From NCBI GenBank assembly GCA_022822625.1, contig JAJEAV010000026.1:1-64000 (forward strand): a stretch of DNA of 64,000 nucleotides. The letters are read 5' to 3'. Every line of letters starts with the position of its first letter. The stretch's first letter is position 1. Positions 9,413-19,726 of the stretch are shown piece after piece. Below the pieces are notes generated by a model. That model was not told the DNA's origin and made no database searches. It was given only the letters and a program-made list of their open reading frames with translations. The translations under genes and the position numbers were made by a program. Source of the stretch: Gammaproteobacteria bacterium. Its GTDB lineage: Bacteria; Pseudomonadota; Gammaproteobacteria; Arenicellales; Poriferihabitantaceae.

Positions 9413-12400
9413 GCGAAAGTGTCCCGAATAACTTTTGTTGAACTCAATCCGGGAACTTTTTTCAAGGCTTTGCCAAATTTGGGGTAGTTAATCTTCACGC
9501 CATCGTCGAGGTCGATATTGACCTGACGAGTGGCAAGAGGAAAGAGCACTTCATCCTCGTATTCTTTTAACTCCAAAATGATCTTGTTGATTTTTTCGAT
9601 TTCCTTCAGGGCTTGGACCCTTTCGTTTTGATTACTACTAGTTCTGATGCTGATAGCCTCGTGCTGGTTTTTTTGAGATGCGAGCTTTGTTTGGAACTCA
9701 CGTAAATAGTCGTTCAGGATCACGCTGACGGTGTCGGGCTTATAGCGATGAAGGTAGACAAGAGCATTAAAGCTACCTCTAGAGCTTGAAAACATCCAGT
9801 AAATGGGTCGTTTCCTGTAGTACTTCACATGATCAGAATAAAACTCATTGAGAAAGTAAGTGCGCATGTTGAAATTTCTTCTGTCATTAATGTTCAACGC
9901 TTTTTCAACAAATCTCAGATTGTCTTCATAACTTTCCTTGCCAAACGTCACACGCAGAAACTTGTGGAAACGATCAGCAATGTCATCATGAAACCAGTTT
10001 CCGTCTAGCACGGGGATAACGTTGTTTTCATCTGCCATGAATGCAGGTTCAGGTACAAGTTTCAAATAGTCATCAATCGTTTTGCCTTGATCAGCGAGAA
10101 TCAGGCCAGGCTTGTCAAGCGCATAGCGACCAAACATGCAGCCTACTGCATAGGACACCAATTCACGCATAGTGTCGGCCAAAAGCAATTTTTCCAGGTC
10201 CTCTTCACTTCTGTCATCGCCATAACGGTAATGTGGGTTACAGGTCAGAGTAATTTCTCTAAGCGGGACATCCGGAGTCATGTCATTCTGCAACTCGTAA
10301 GCTTCAATAAATAGTTGATTACTTCCTTCTTCTAGTTCTTTCATATGCATAGACATCTTTTGCCAATGCGAACGAAGATTGAAATAAGTCGATCGGAGTG
10401 TCGTTTGGAGAAATTCATCATGAAGAAGAGGGAGAGTATTGAAATCCCAAGATATTTCATAAGAGTCCCAGTCTTTTCTAGCAATCTCGATAAGCGATTG
10501 TGATAATTCACTTATAGGTCCACGGCGATAAGAAATAGCTTCTTTCAATATCGGGAGAGAAGCCACGTTACCAACTTGAAAGTTTAGAGTTGGGTTGATG
10601 ATTTGTAAAAACCGATGAGTTTGCTTAGAGCAAAGATATGCGACGGTCCAAAAATGGTCTTGGACTGCCGGAAATACTGACGAACCACCTACATCAAATA
10701 TTGCCCCAGAGTCAGAATGTCTTACACCAAAGTAAGCGGAGCTAACAAAAGACCATGTTATAGAGGGTAGAAAGTAGAAATCGCAGTTCTGGCTACGTGA
10801 TCTTGCTTTTCCTCCGTTTTCTGTGCCAAATTCGCGGATTTCTTTTCCATCAAATTCCCAGTTTACCAAATATTCATTATTCCCGTACCATTTCCTGAAT
10901 CCGCCACCTTTGTTATAGGGAAACCATTTCTTTTTACTTAGCATGGCTTCACTGCGGTTTGCGAATCCAAAGCCACATTTATCTTGACCAATCTCAAACC
11001 AAAGTCGCAAAAACTGATCGTTATCAGCAGTTGCTAAGCCCTGTTTTACAGGCGAAATTTTCCCAAGTTGTGTAGCATCATGAAATATCTTTCGGATACG
11101 CCCAGTTGTCCAATATGCGATCGGGCTTCCCGGGATTCTCTGGAAATCCGAGCTAGAGGCTCGGTAGAACCAGCCGCAATTGGAGTTTTTGATTGCCTCG
11201 AGTGTCCTAGGACCTTGATTTTCAGACCCTCGAAAATCAGATAACCGTACATAGCTACCCCTAAACTCTGGATAATGTGAATTTCCCACAGTAAAAATAC
11301 AAATTGGTACTGTAGCGCCATCAAAACCAGAGTATTCCAATTGAACTAGAGATGTAATTGTTTTCTTACTGAGAAGTAGTTTTCTCAATTTTGTATGGGT
11401 AGAAATGAACATCCAAACAAATGGAGACATGAAACCTAACTGTCCTTTTTCTATCGTCAATTCTGTATTTCGAACAATGAATGAGGAAAAAAGATCAGAG
11501 CTACTATCCGAATAGTTGCTCTTTAACCACTGAGCCAAACGACCATTCATGTTCCTGCTTCCCATGTATGGTGGATTAGCTATTACCACATGGTATTTAT
11601 TACTGAGGTAGATTGACTGTCGCAAGACCTGAAGAACTTTTTCATGGGTTTTTTGGAATAACACTTCTCCTAGGACATCCTTTGACTCTAAAACATTAAG
11701 AACTTCTGCAGCATCGGTAATCGCTGGGCGGATCAGGGAACCAAAATTATCAGCTTCTTTAAATTGATGTAATGTGATTTGAAGAAAAGGAGAGAATAGT
11801 TCGCGACCGATAAAGTTCATATAGTCATCTAATTCATCTTGCTCAAAATGAATCGGCTCTAATACACAGATGTTGGGTTTAATGCCTTTGCCAAAAAGTT
11901 GGTGGTGCTTCCCACGAGCTTTCATTGTTAAGGCAAAGGCAGCTAATTCTCCAGCACGCTTATCAATCTCAATGCCATATAAATTATTCACGAGGATCTT
12001 TTCAGGAATATCTTGGGGCGAATATCCTTCCTCTTCATACATGGCATAAAGGAGGTCGAATGCATAAGTTAGCATGTGTCCGGAGCCGCATGCAGGATCG
12101 CAAACCCTGATTTCTTCAGGGCTACTAATACATAGATAATCTGTTTCCGGTTGGTCCGACTTTATGTAGTAGTCCATCCGCTCAATCAATCTTGAGTCAG
12201 GGTGATTCAACATCCATAGGCGGCCGAGCGAGTTTTCAACAAGATAACGAACGATCCAGTTCGGGGTAAACAACTGGGTAGCTGTAGGTATATTTTCGGG
12301 ATTGATTTTTTTGTTTTTCTTGAGATCGGCAAATACCTTGTCTTTTTTCTCCGAAATATAATACTGATAAAGCCAACCGATTACTTCGACATTCTGGCAA

Positions 12401-12970
12401 ACATCAGAGGTCATCGCCTCTCGGGTAAACGCAAGATATTGAGTTTCCTGAGAGCAGATCATCGGGAATGAGCAATTCAGTGTAATCATTGATACGCTGG
12501 AACAGAAAAGGCATTGCCTTGCTCCAATAGTTTGAAACGGCAAATAGAAGCATGTGATACGCCTCACTCTGCGGATTGTGACTTGGAATCTTGCCATTTA
12601 GTAGATCAAGGACCTTCTTTCGAATGACTTCATGGACATATTTTTCATCAATATGCCCTGTTTTGGCTACAGCCAAAATTTCAGGAAGGGATTCTCCTGT
12701 AGCAGGTGATACGGATCCTATGTGCGAATATCGATTCTCATCCATGAAGCGTAATGCACAGAAGCGATTGAACCATGTATAAGCCGCTCGCTCCACGACT
12801 TGGTCCACATCATAACGCTCAATTTGATTTTCAAGGCTTTTCACAGCCTTTGCATTTTCTCGTCTAGCTGGACTGTCTTTGTTCAATACAAGGTCAACTT
12901 TAGCGGAGATATCACCAATTAGTCTGTGTCGGGCGTATTGAGCGAACCTCTTTAATTTTGCGGTTTCCAA
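9409..12970 (-). pseudogene. pglX: BREX adenine methyltransferase PglX (BrxX), split by an apparent frameshift
   Basis: Two overlapping ORFs (12404-12970 and 9409-12597) together give one PglX of nearly 1190 aa, the normal size. The first carries the N-terminal part ending IPDDLLSGNS. The second resumes with LAFTREAMTS and QNVEVIGWLYQYYISEKK. Joining GNSI to LAFTREAM requires dropping one T in the minus-strand string aatatcttgcg, near 12436. The downstream part has the SAM motif DPACGSGHMLTYAF and the catalytic NPPYMGS of N6-adenine methyltransferases. PglX methylates host DNA for self-recognition and is needed for restriction. All other residues look sound and the frame stays open for about 1000 codons after the shift, so this is a recent mutation, a sequencing error or a reversible switch. 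There is no long homopolymer or tandem repeat at the site, which argues against ordinary slippage phase variation. Confidence 0.9.
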
Positions 12971-12996
12971 CTTGCACTAAATATTTTTGGTAAGTT

Positions 12997-13527
12997 TTAT
13001 GTTGACAGATCAGGCAAGCGGGAGGCCGGCCATTTGGGGAAAAATTTATTCCAGGTTTCCAGATTGACAATTTGACAACTTTGAGCCAATGCTTTTATCC
13101 AACGTTGGGACACAAGCCCTACGGGAAGCTCATGTTCCAGCAGTCTTTCGATCCTTCGATTCACTGCATTGTCAAAATTGATCAGGCAAATATAATGAAT
13201 GGGCTTGTCTACCTTTTGTTCAGCATGCCTGTATAGATAAGAGTCTCGAAATTTTTGTTTGAGATAGTTCTTCAACCACGTGAAGTGTTCCTTTCTCTGT
13301 CTTATTTCGTTGATATTTGTAGCAGTATCCGAATTGTAACTTTCCGGATGGTCATAATTTTTCAGTTCAATATATACATAAGAGTCTACAAATTCGGCAA
13401 CAATATCCACGGCTTTCATTGGCGCTCCATGAAATGTTGGTTTATCCTTGTCCTTTTCATCAAAAACAAATGCTTCTATGGCATCCTCAAATCGTATTTC
13501 GATTCCGCCTGTTTCAACAATAATCAC
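12997..13527 (-). CDS. Small PD-(D/E)XK nuclease-like protein embedded in the BREX operon
   Basis: 176 aa. I do not recognise a named family. AVDIVAEF followed by YVYIELKNYD gives D41 and E54-x-K56, the spacing and beta-strand context of a PD-(D/E)XK active site. A helix rich in charged residues (NEIRQRKEHFTWLKNYLKQ) and a further strand (IHYICLINFD) follow, as in small restriction-like folds. It overlaps the ATPase gene upstream by 4 bp and pglX starts 26 bp downstream, so it is an internal operon gene. I infer that it is the nuclease effector partner of the ATPase. It could instead be a non-catalytic adaptor with that fold. Confidence 0.7.
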   Translation of the reverse strand: MIIVETGGIEIRFEDAIEAFVFDEKDKDKPTFHGAPMKAVDIVAEFVDSYVYIELKNYDHPESYNSDTATNINEIRQRKEHFTWLKNYLKQKFRDSYLYRHAEQKVDKPIHYICLINFDNAVNRRIERLLEHELPVGLVSQRWIKALAQSCQIVNLETWNKFFPKWPASRLPDLST

Positions 13528-14588
13528 TTGCCAAGACCTCCCATATCTTTTGCAATTTTAAGGCCAGTGATTTGCCCATAAGCTTTATCTATTGGATTGA
13601 TGTCAATCGGACTAGTTTCAATCGGAAGATAATTATCGGTTGAGACGACATTAATTTCGGAGGTTTGTGCATCCCGGAATAAATTGTGAAACCGTATATT
13701 ATCCCCCTTGTTTTTATCCATCATAACGTCAAACCAACTGATTAATGCATGGTCGTGAGTTGTCAGAACTATCTGTTGCCCAATTCGAGAAATCTCTAGC
13801 AAAATTTCAACCAAGGGTTTCATCAAGACCGGGTTTAGATTTAAATCTGGCTCATCCCAAAATAGGGTACCGCTGATGCCTGGGCTGATTGCACTGGTTT
13901 CAAGTAGTCGTGAGAGTATTCCGAGCTTGCGGAAACCCTCGGCAATTACATTGGCTGAATATTCGACATTATTCTTCATGAAGGTAACTCGACCACCGCC
14001 ATAAAAGATGAAATGTCCACCGCATATATTTTCAATCTCCTCCATTGCCCATTTTGATTTTTCATGAAGAGCTCCGGGGCGGGCTTTAGGAAGGTCTAGC
14101 AGAATGCTAATATCGTGATAAGTTTGATCAAAAGAAACTTCGAATTTTTCATATAGGCTATTAAATCCTTCCATGAAGGAGATTACTTCTTTAGTTGGTA
14201 TAAATACCGCATCAGTATTTTGCGGATTCTCACCATACTGATTTTCTACCGTCAATAGCTTTGAATTGACATTAAAGGATATTGCGGACTTTTGTCCGCT
14301 CAGCCAATGTATTAGCAAATAAGTTTCATCAACCGCACCTTGCCTACGAAGCTTCCAAACTTTCCCCCCAATCGGCAAAAATAGTTGAAGGAGCCTGGAG
14401 GTCAATAATTTCTGTACATCATCCCTATCTGCTTCAGGCTTGATCTTATTGTGAAGGGCATAGGCGGCTTTGAGTAGATGCGTTTTACCAGTACTGTTTT
14501 CTCCAATAATGATGTTGATATTCGGTGATAGGTCCAGCGTAAGTTTTCTGAAAGCCGTGAAATTTTTAAGTTCAAACTGTTTGATCAT
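13524..14588 (-). CDS. ABC/AAA_21-type ATPase embedded in the BREX operon
   Basis: 354 aa. ABC-like (SMC/OLD/RecF-related) ATPase: Walker A GENSTGKT at about residues 29-36, a signature-like segment AEGFRKLGILSRLL, Walker B GTLFWDEPDLNLNP and the His-switch LTTHDH. The N-terminus MIKQFELKNFTAFRKL is typical of AAA_15/AAA_21 proteins. Related ATPases work with a nuclease partner in PARIS (AriA), Septu (PtuA) and similar defence systems. The partner here would be the 176-aa protein encoded directly after it. Both ends overlap neighbours by 4 bp (brxC upstream, nuclease-like gene downstream). That it senses phage proteins, as AriA does, is inference. Confidence 0.85.
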   Translation of the reverse strand: MIKQFELKNFTAFRKLTLDLSPNINIIIGENSTGKTHLLKAAYALHNKIKPEADRDDVQKLLTSRLLQLFLPIGGKVWKLRRQGAVDETYLLIHWLSGQKSAISFNVNSKLLTVENQYGENPQNTDAVFIPTKEVISFMEGFNSLYEKFEVSFDQTYHDISILLDLPKARPGALHEKSKWAMEEIENICGGHFIFYGGGRVTFMKNNVEYSANVIAEGFRKLGILSRLLETSAISPGISGTLFWDEPDLNLNPVLMKPLVEILLEISRIGQQIVLTTHDHALISWFDVMMDKNKGDNIRFHNLFRDAQTSEINVVSTDNYLPIETSPIDINPIDKAYGQITGLKIAKDMGGLGK

Positions 14589-17500
14589 ATTTGAATCCTT
14601 TTGTTGTCGCGGATTTTATTCAGCAAGATTTCGCGTAAACGCCCCAGAAAGACATCTAAATCTTCTTCATTGGCTATCCATGCTCTATCAAAAGCAGAAT
14701 TTAAATTCACCGAGCTGAATGGAACATATTCATTATTTTCAATGGGTGAGCTTTGTTGATCTGTTGAGGTCAGAAGTGAAAGTAGTTTAGGATACGTTAA
14801 TTCCTCGAATTTTCGGGGCATATCACGAATAGCTGCAATTAAATTCTGATTTTCGATTTCTTCAATAGCTTGGCGAAAATATATCCTGATTTCAGTCTGT
14901 CGCTCATCATCCAGTTGATTGAATTCCTGCATACCACAGAGTTTGTTTTCAAGTCCAGCTACTTTCTGTGTCGCTTCCAATACTTCGTCGTTGATCTGGG
15001 TATCGATATTTTGCTTTAAGCGCCCAGTTATCTGTTTCAGACGTTGCATCCCATTTCCTTTAAAACAATCGGAGGCATTCAACAGGGATTGCAATTCTTC
15101 GACTTCATTACTTTCAATGTAGCTTAGGTTAGACCTTTGGACTTGAGCTATATTTTGGGCATCATCGAATATTACCTTCTGCGAACCGTTCATAAATTTA
15201 AGTATAGGGTCGATCACATCTTCCTTCATGGAAAGCAGGTCATTTTTTTGCTGGAATTCCTCCAAGTACCATGAATAGGGCTTGCCAACAATTTGTCTAA
15301 GGAGTTCGACTATTGGTTCAAGCGTGCATAGAAACGGATATTGAGATTTTTGATCTACATACTGATTTAGCTCATTCAGTTTTGCCTGAAACTTTTCCCC
15401 GGTTTGCCTTCCAAGGGATCTAGCTTCACTGGAATCAGGTTCGGTATCAAAAAAGCCCTGAAAAAAATCTTTAAGGGAGTGGACCTGGGAAGAGGAAAAC
15501 TCAATTTGTGGATCAAGCAAAACATTGCCGTGACCATGAGTATTGCGAAAAGCCTGTTCCAGTTTGTCATTTTCTTCCAGTAGATTGCCATCAATGCGCA
15601 CTTCAACTTTGCTACGCGCACATAGCATGGATAGCGTACAAAGTATCGCCGCATAGTGCCATCCGTATGGCCTTCTTTCAAATTTTTCCAATAAGAATTT
15701 CAGCGTGGTGCGTAGACCTTTGTCACGGTTACTTTGAATAGCCGTCAGCAATTCCGACTCGGTTTCTGTCAGTGATGTGGCATTGTTGCCAATCAACCCT
15801 GAATCGGATGATTGTAGATATTTGGTGATATCGTTTTCGGTATAGATAATGCCACGTAACATACCAAGATTTGTATAGGTGCTGGTTATCAGTTTCTGAA
15901 AGCCGTTGGTCACTCTGGTTTGCGCTTCTCCAGAACCAGGTTCAATGCGCTCACCCGCTACAAATATATTTGCACTACCAATTTGACTCTGAACATGAAT
16001 TTTCAGGTCATTATATCGTGAATGATTTTGTGATCTTTTCTGCTCCAGAATGCGTTCGGTCGTCTCTGCTTGTGTTGCTGAAATATTTTGCCGAACATAT
16101 TTTTCAGTTCGTTTGTATACTGATAGATCATATGCTAGCCTAGCATCAGGAGGCAGGACCACAAGCAAGTCATCAGGATGTTTCGCCGAAAGGTTAGCCA
16201 GCAATTTTTCGTTTCCAGAATCTTCGTGGAATGAGGTGATGATATTTATGCCAAGTTCATGATCTCGTCCATATTGCTGACTATCCAGTTTTCTGGAAAA
16301 TGGATAGTCGCATTTGCTTTTATCATGTCTAATTTTTGATTGCTTGATAATCTGCTGAAAAATAATTTCCTGCAGTTCATTACTGACTTCGGATTGTTCA
16401 ATTTGAGTATTTTTGATTTCCTGCTCTATATCCTTCTCTTCGTTAGTCAGGTATTCATAATGCTCACCATTTCGTTGAATGTAAGTTTGTTGTTCAAGCA
16501 GATTGAGACTTCCTTCAACATTCATACGGAGGGTTGAAATATCCTGATTGAAGTTGTCAATAACTAATACACATAAATTGCGAATAGTTGGCTTCAAGTC
16601 CTCTTTGACATACTTGATTAGAAGTAGTGTTTTCAATAACCGAATTGCTAGTTGATTATCGAGGTTCTTTTCAGATTGAATAATGGCACCTTGAATTTGT
16701 GACTTCAATGCGGAGCGAATTCCCTCAAACATTGAATCAAAAGCTGCAAGTTGACCAATTCCATGTTTCTCAATGTCAATCACTACTTTTTGAAACACGC
16801 TTAACATGGAGCGTTCACCTACCGAACTGTGCTGGCCCTCGAAAGCGTTGTGATCCGATAGAGCCTTGATGCAGGATTGGAAAAGATCAAACTGATAGGG
16901 TACAAACGGATAACTGCTTATAAAGTGATCTTGATCCTGAAAGTTACGATAAGATTTTGAACCATCGACAAAATTAAATAATGTCTTGAAGTTGTTGGAC
17001 TGCCCACAATATAAATCCGTTAGCAAGGTAATGGCTTCATCGGTTTTTACAAGCAGGCGTTTCTGGATTACTTCAGCGACATCGGCACTCGTTAGTTGCA
17101 TGCGATTTGAGAACCGGTCCTGAATTTTTGAAAAATCATTTGCTTGTTTTTTGTCTCTTTCCCCTATAACCTTTTCCATGTCTTCTTGGGCGGTTACAAA
17201 AATCCATGCGCGGCCCTTACATTTGGTGGCAAGACTCTCCGCTATCGTCTGCAGATTAGTCATCAATTTGATGTTGTCAGCTATATATTGACCCACTTCA
17301 TCGACAAAGAAGTTCAGTCGAAAATTAGACTGTTGTTGTTCGATATAGGCATTCACCTGGTTCGCAAAATCCTCGATTGAGACGCTGTATTGCTCTCTGT
17401 ATTTATCGATGATTCCGAAAGCCACGTTTTTATCATCTCCTGTTGTTTGAGAGTAGGCTTTGGCTATGTTATTCGCTTCAAATAGCGCTTGCTCACGACC

Positions 17501-18070
17501 CGTTGTCCAATCAATACCTGCCACTGATCGATAATTTGACTGAAACTGCTCAAAGAGACCTCGCTTATCGAGGTCACGCTCAAATTGTGCAATATGGCCT
17601 TGTTTCCCGTAATAGCCGCACATCTGGTCAAAAACCTTGACAAATACGGCCAGAAGGGCATCGACCTCGAATTTGCTGATAACGTCAGCCTTCTGGTCAA
17701 TATTAAAAAGTATGCTTTTGGACGGTATGTTGACCGCCTTTTGAATTTCTGCTAGTAGAAATTGATTTCCCCCAAGCTTTGGAATGAACAGGTCGAGAGC
17801 CCTGTCGTCATCGACCTGCCGGTTTTCCAGTAATAGTGCCAGCATCTTGAGCAAGTGGGATTTTCCAGATCCGAAGAATCCTGAAATCCAGACGCCATTG
17901 GCACCCTGGAAATTGTTATAGGAATTGAGGAAGGATTCAATACGATTTTCGATCTCATTGGTTAATATATATTCTTCGACCTCGATATGCAGACAGGTTT
18001 CATCGTCAGCTTTGATTACGCCTTCAATTGGGCGACCCACAGATTTATTGAAAATAGATTTAAGTTTCAT
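14585..18070 (-). CDS. brxC: BREX protein BrxC (large P-loop ATPase)
   Basis: 1161 aa, within the usual range of nearly 1200 aa. The N-terminus MKLKSIFNKSVGRPIEGVIKADD is typical of BrxC. A Walker A motif GFFGSGKSHLLKML lies at about residues 64-77 and a Walker B-like LNFFVDEVGQYI further on. The C-terminal two thirds are rich in predicted helix and coiled coil (for example a stretch around IEQEIKNTQIEQSEVSNEL). BrxC is a core protein needed for both BREX methylation and defence. It starts 12 bp after brxB and overlaps the ATPase gene downstream by 4 bp. Confidence 0.95.
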   Translation of the reverse strand: MKLKSIFNKSVGRPIEGVIKADDETCLHIEVEEYILTNEIENRIESFLNSYNNFQGANGVWISGFFGSGKSHLLKMLALLLENRQVDDDRALDLFIPKLGGNQFLLAEIQKAVNIPSKSILFNIDQKADVISKFEVDALLAVFVKVFDQMCGYYGKQGHIAQFERDLDKRGLFEQFQSNYRSVAGIDWTTGREQALFEANNIAKAYSQTTGDDKNVAFGIIDKYREQYSVSIEDFANQVNAYIEQQQSNFRLNFFVDEVGQYIADNIKLMTNLQTIAESLATKCKGRAWIFVTAQEDMEKVIGERDKKQANDFSKIQDRFSNRMQLTSADVAEVIQKRLLVKTDEAITLLTDLYCGQSNNFKTLFNFVDGSKSYRNFQDQDHFISSYPFVPYQFDLFQSCIKALSDHNAFEGQHSSVGERSMLSVFQKVVIDIEKHGIGQLAAFDSMFEGIRSALKSQIQGAIIQSEKNLDNQLAIRLLKTLLLIKYVKEDLKPTIRNLCVLVIDNFNQDISTLRMNVEGSLNLLEQQTYIQRNGEHYEYLTNEEKDIEQEIKNTQIEQSEVSNELQEIIFQQIIKQSKIRHDKSKCDYPFSRKLDSQQYGRDHELGINIITSFHEDSGNEKLLANLSAKHPDDLLVVLPPDARLAYDLSVYKRTEKYVRQNISATQAETTERILEQKRSQNHSRYNDLKIHVQSQIGSANIFVAGERIEPGSGEAQTRVTNGFQKLITSTYTNLGMLRGIIYTENDITKYLQSSDSGLIGNNATSLTETESELLTAIQSNRDKGLRTTLKFLLEKFERRPYGWHYAAILCTLSMLCARSKVEVRIDGNLLEENDKLEQAFRNTHGHGNVLLDPQIEFSSSQVHSLKDFFQGFFDTEPDSSEARSLGRQTGEKFQAKLNELNQYVDQKSQYPFLCTLEPIVELLRQIVGKPYSWYLEEFQQKNDLLSMKEDVIDPILKFMNGSQKVIFDDAQNIAQVQRSNLSYIESNEVEELQSLLNASDCFKGNGMQRLKQITGRLKQNIDTQINDEVLEATQKVAGLENKLCGMQEFNQLDDERQTEIRIYFRQAIEEIENQNLIAAIRDMPRKFEELTYPKLLSLLTSTDQQSSPIENNEYVPFSSVNLNSAFDRAWIANEEDLDVFLGRLREILLNKIRDNKRIQI

Positions 18071-18082
18071 TTCTTTCCTTCA

Positions 18083-18676
18083 CTACACTTCAAAGTGGAA
18101 GATATTGAATGCACGGTAGTACTTGTCATCCCGAAGTTCCCCAAAAAGTTCCAGTGATGTGCCTGAATCAGAATCATGTGTATATGAACCCGGGAAAAAC
18201 ATTATGGTAGGTTGTGTTTTAGCGGTGCTTTGGAGGTTGTTTAGAACGTTATGTGACCGAATGTATGGAAATACTTCACCAACACCGGTAATAAACAATA
18301 CATCAAATTCCTCGCTCGTTATTTTTGACGCAATTGCAGGTACAAGGTATTCTTCAGAATCCAATACTCCCTGCAGTAATTCCTTTAGATTATTTTTAGA
18401 GATGGAATGCTCTGACTCAATTATCTTGTTCAAGACATTGCGGTTGTCTAGAATTTCGATGGAAAGGTCATACAGATCAATTTCCAAAATTTGAACCCCC
18501 TTTTTTTCAAGTTGGTTAGTCAATTGTTGACGAAGTCGTATAATTTGATTGGCATCTTCTGGCTGGAATGGACAAATAAAAAATGGAACCTCATTACCGA
18601 TCCCTTGCCTAGTAAGAAAACGCTTGCTTGAGATTACCCTTACCAGGTGGTCAAGCATTTCTTTGTTTGGATTCAT
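18083..18676 (-). CDS. brxB: BREX protein BrxB (DUF1788)
   Basis: 197 aa, the normal size for BrxB/DUF1788. Family-like segments include FFICPFQPEDANQIIRLRQQL near the N-terminus, LFITGVGEVFPYIRSHNVLNNL in the middle and TIMFFPGSYT near the end. BrxB is a small essential BREX component of unknown biochemical activity. Its start overlaps the end of brxA by 4 bp (ATGA) and brxC begins 12 bp downstream. Confidence 0.93.
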   Translation of the reverse strand: MNPNKEMLDHLVRVISSKRFLTRQGIGNEVPFFICPFQPEDANQIIRLRQQLTNQLEKKGVQILEIDLYDLSIEILDNRNVLNKIIESEHSISKNNLKELLQGVLDSEEYLVPAIASKITSEEFDVLFITGVGEVFPYIRSHNVLNNLQSTAKTQPTIMFFPGSYTHDSDSGTSLELFGELRDDKYYRAFNIFHFEV

Positions 18677-19299
18677 CGTAATATATTTTTAATATCAGAC
18701 TCGCATACCGGAAAAAACATCATATCTTCAGGATTATTGTGATAAAGCAATTCCAGCAGTTTTCGGCTAAGTATTGGTGGCATGATGTGATTTTGTTTGT
18801 TTAAATATCCCAGTTCTCGTAGCATTTTAAATAAAACCCATCGCAACCTATTGCGGGTATTAATACTTAAAGTATCAAGTTCTGGACTCCATTCCGACTT
18901 TTTATTAAAAAAAGAATCAAAATCCTCATGTTGCAATCTTGATTTCAAGGTGAGGTGATATTCTCTCAAAACCTCAACAGCAAATTCTCCAATAAAGCGG
19001 TATCGACGACAAATAGCGACCCACAATAGATGTGCTTGTTCCTGATGCGAGCTACTTATCAAGAATTTAATTTCATCCATGTTCAGGACTTGCAATCGGG
19101 TTAAAACTTCCTGGCAGATGCGTATACACGCACTCTGCGTCCTGGTCTGCAATAAATTTTCGGCAATAACTTTCTTGCGAACTGCACGATAAGTGCCCAA
19201 ATCCAGATACAGAGCTGCAATACTAACCGACTCGTAGTGCAATAAACTGCCTGCTGTAAATGACATGCTGTATGCAAGAGAGTTTGAACCATTTTTCAT
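18673..19299 (-). CDS. brxA: BREX protein BrxA (DUF1819)
   Basis: 208 aa. The N-terminal YSMSFTAGSLLHYESVSIAALYLDLG is the hallmark of DUF1819/BrxA, and the remainder reads as a helical, basic protein; BrxA homologues have been reported as DNA-binding. It is the first gene of the operon. The ATG at 19299 has an AAGG directly against it, which is too close for a normal ribosome site. The internal ATG that begins MSFTAGS is an alternative start. No regulator gene such as brxR precedes it. Confidence 0.92.
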   Translation of the reverse strand: MKNGSNSLAYSMSFTAGSLLHYESVSIAALYLDLGTYRAVRKKVIAENLLQTRTQSACIRICQEVLTRLQVLNMDEIKFLISSSHQEQAHLLWVAICRRYRFIGEFAVEVLREYHLTLKSRLQHEDFDSFFNKKSEWSPELDTLSINTRNRLRWVLFKMLRELGYLNKQNHIMPPILSRKLLELLYHNNPEDMMFFPVCESDIKNILR

Positions 19300-19726
19300 C
19301 CTTATAAAATAGATATCTGAAAATATTGACGCATAATTCTATCCTGAGTCAATCCAGCCATGCTCAATAAATCGATCATTTGCCTATATTATTGCAAATT
19401 CGCGACTCAGGATTCGGAATTCAAAATGTGTGATTTCATAATACCAAGCCCCGATAATCGTGCTCTCTGGAAATTGTCCAGAAGTCGAGTTGCAGAGCTT
19501 GGTCAGGAGTTCTTCCATGTGCCGGCCGATGAAATGGGGAACGATGGTCGTTGAGTACTCAGTACTGATTGCAGGCTTTCGATTGCTTGATGGGCCCGAC
19601 TTGAAACACCTACGATAACCGGCATGCGTAGTTGAACATATCAATGGTTGCGCGTCCCACTAATCTTGTGCTTCCCATCTAATAGAATCCGGACATGCCA
19701 AGTGGCCTGAAAAATCCATTGGTATC
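19300..19726. promoter_or_regulatory. Intergenic region containing the probable BREX promoter
   Basis: 427 bp between brxA and the DUF4143 ATPase, both on the minus strand. Reading toward brxA there is a TTGACT (-35-like) followed about 17 bp later by an AT-rich CAATATTTT stretch. An inverted pair ATTGAC (19325-19330) / GTCAAT (19348-19353) overlaps it and could bind a regulator. Two short ORFs here (19360-19554 + and 19384-19644 -) show no recognisable domain. The strength of these elements cannot be judged from sequence alone. Confidence 0.35.

Noticed and set aside
12420-12450. Phase-variable repeat in pglX
   Set aside because: The frameshift site has no homopolymer or short tandem repeat long enough for slippage; a point indel or sequence error is more likely.
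19384-19644. Minus-strand 86-aa frame with PHFIGRHMEELLTKLCNS, faintly like the linker of Fic proteins
   Set aside because: No HPFxxGNG Fic motif or other diagnostic residue is present, and the similarity is too weak to call a gene remnant.
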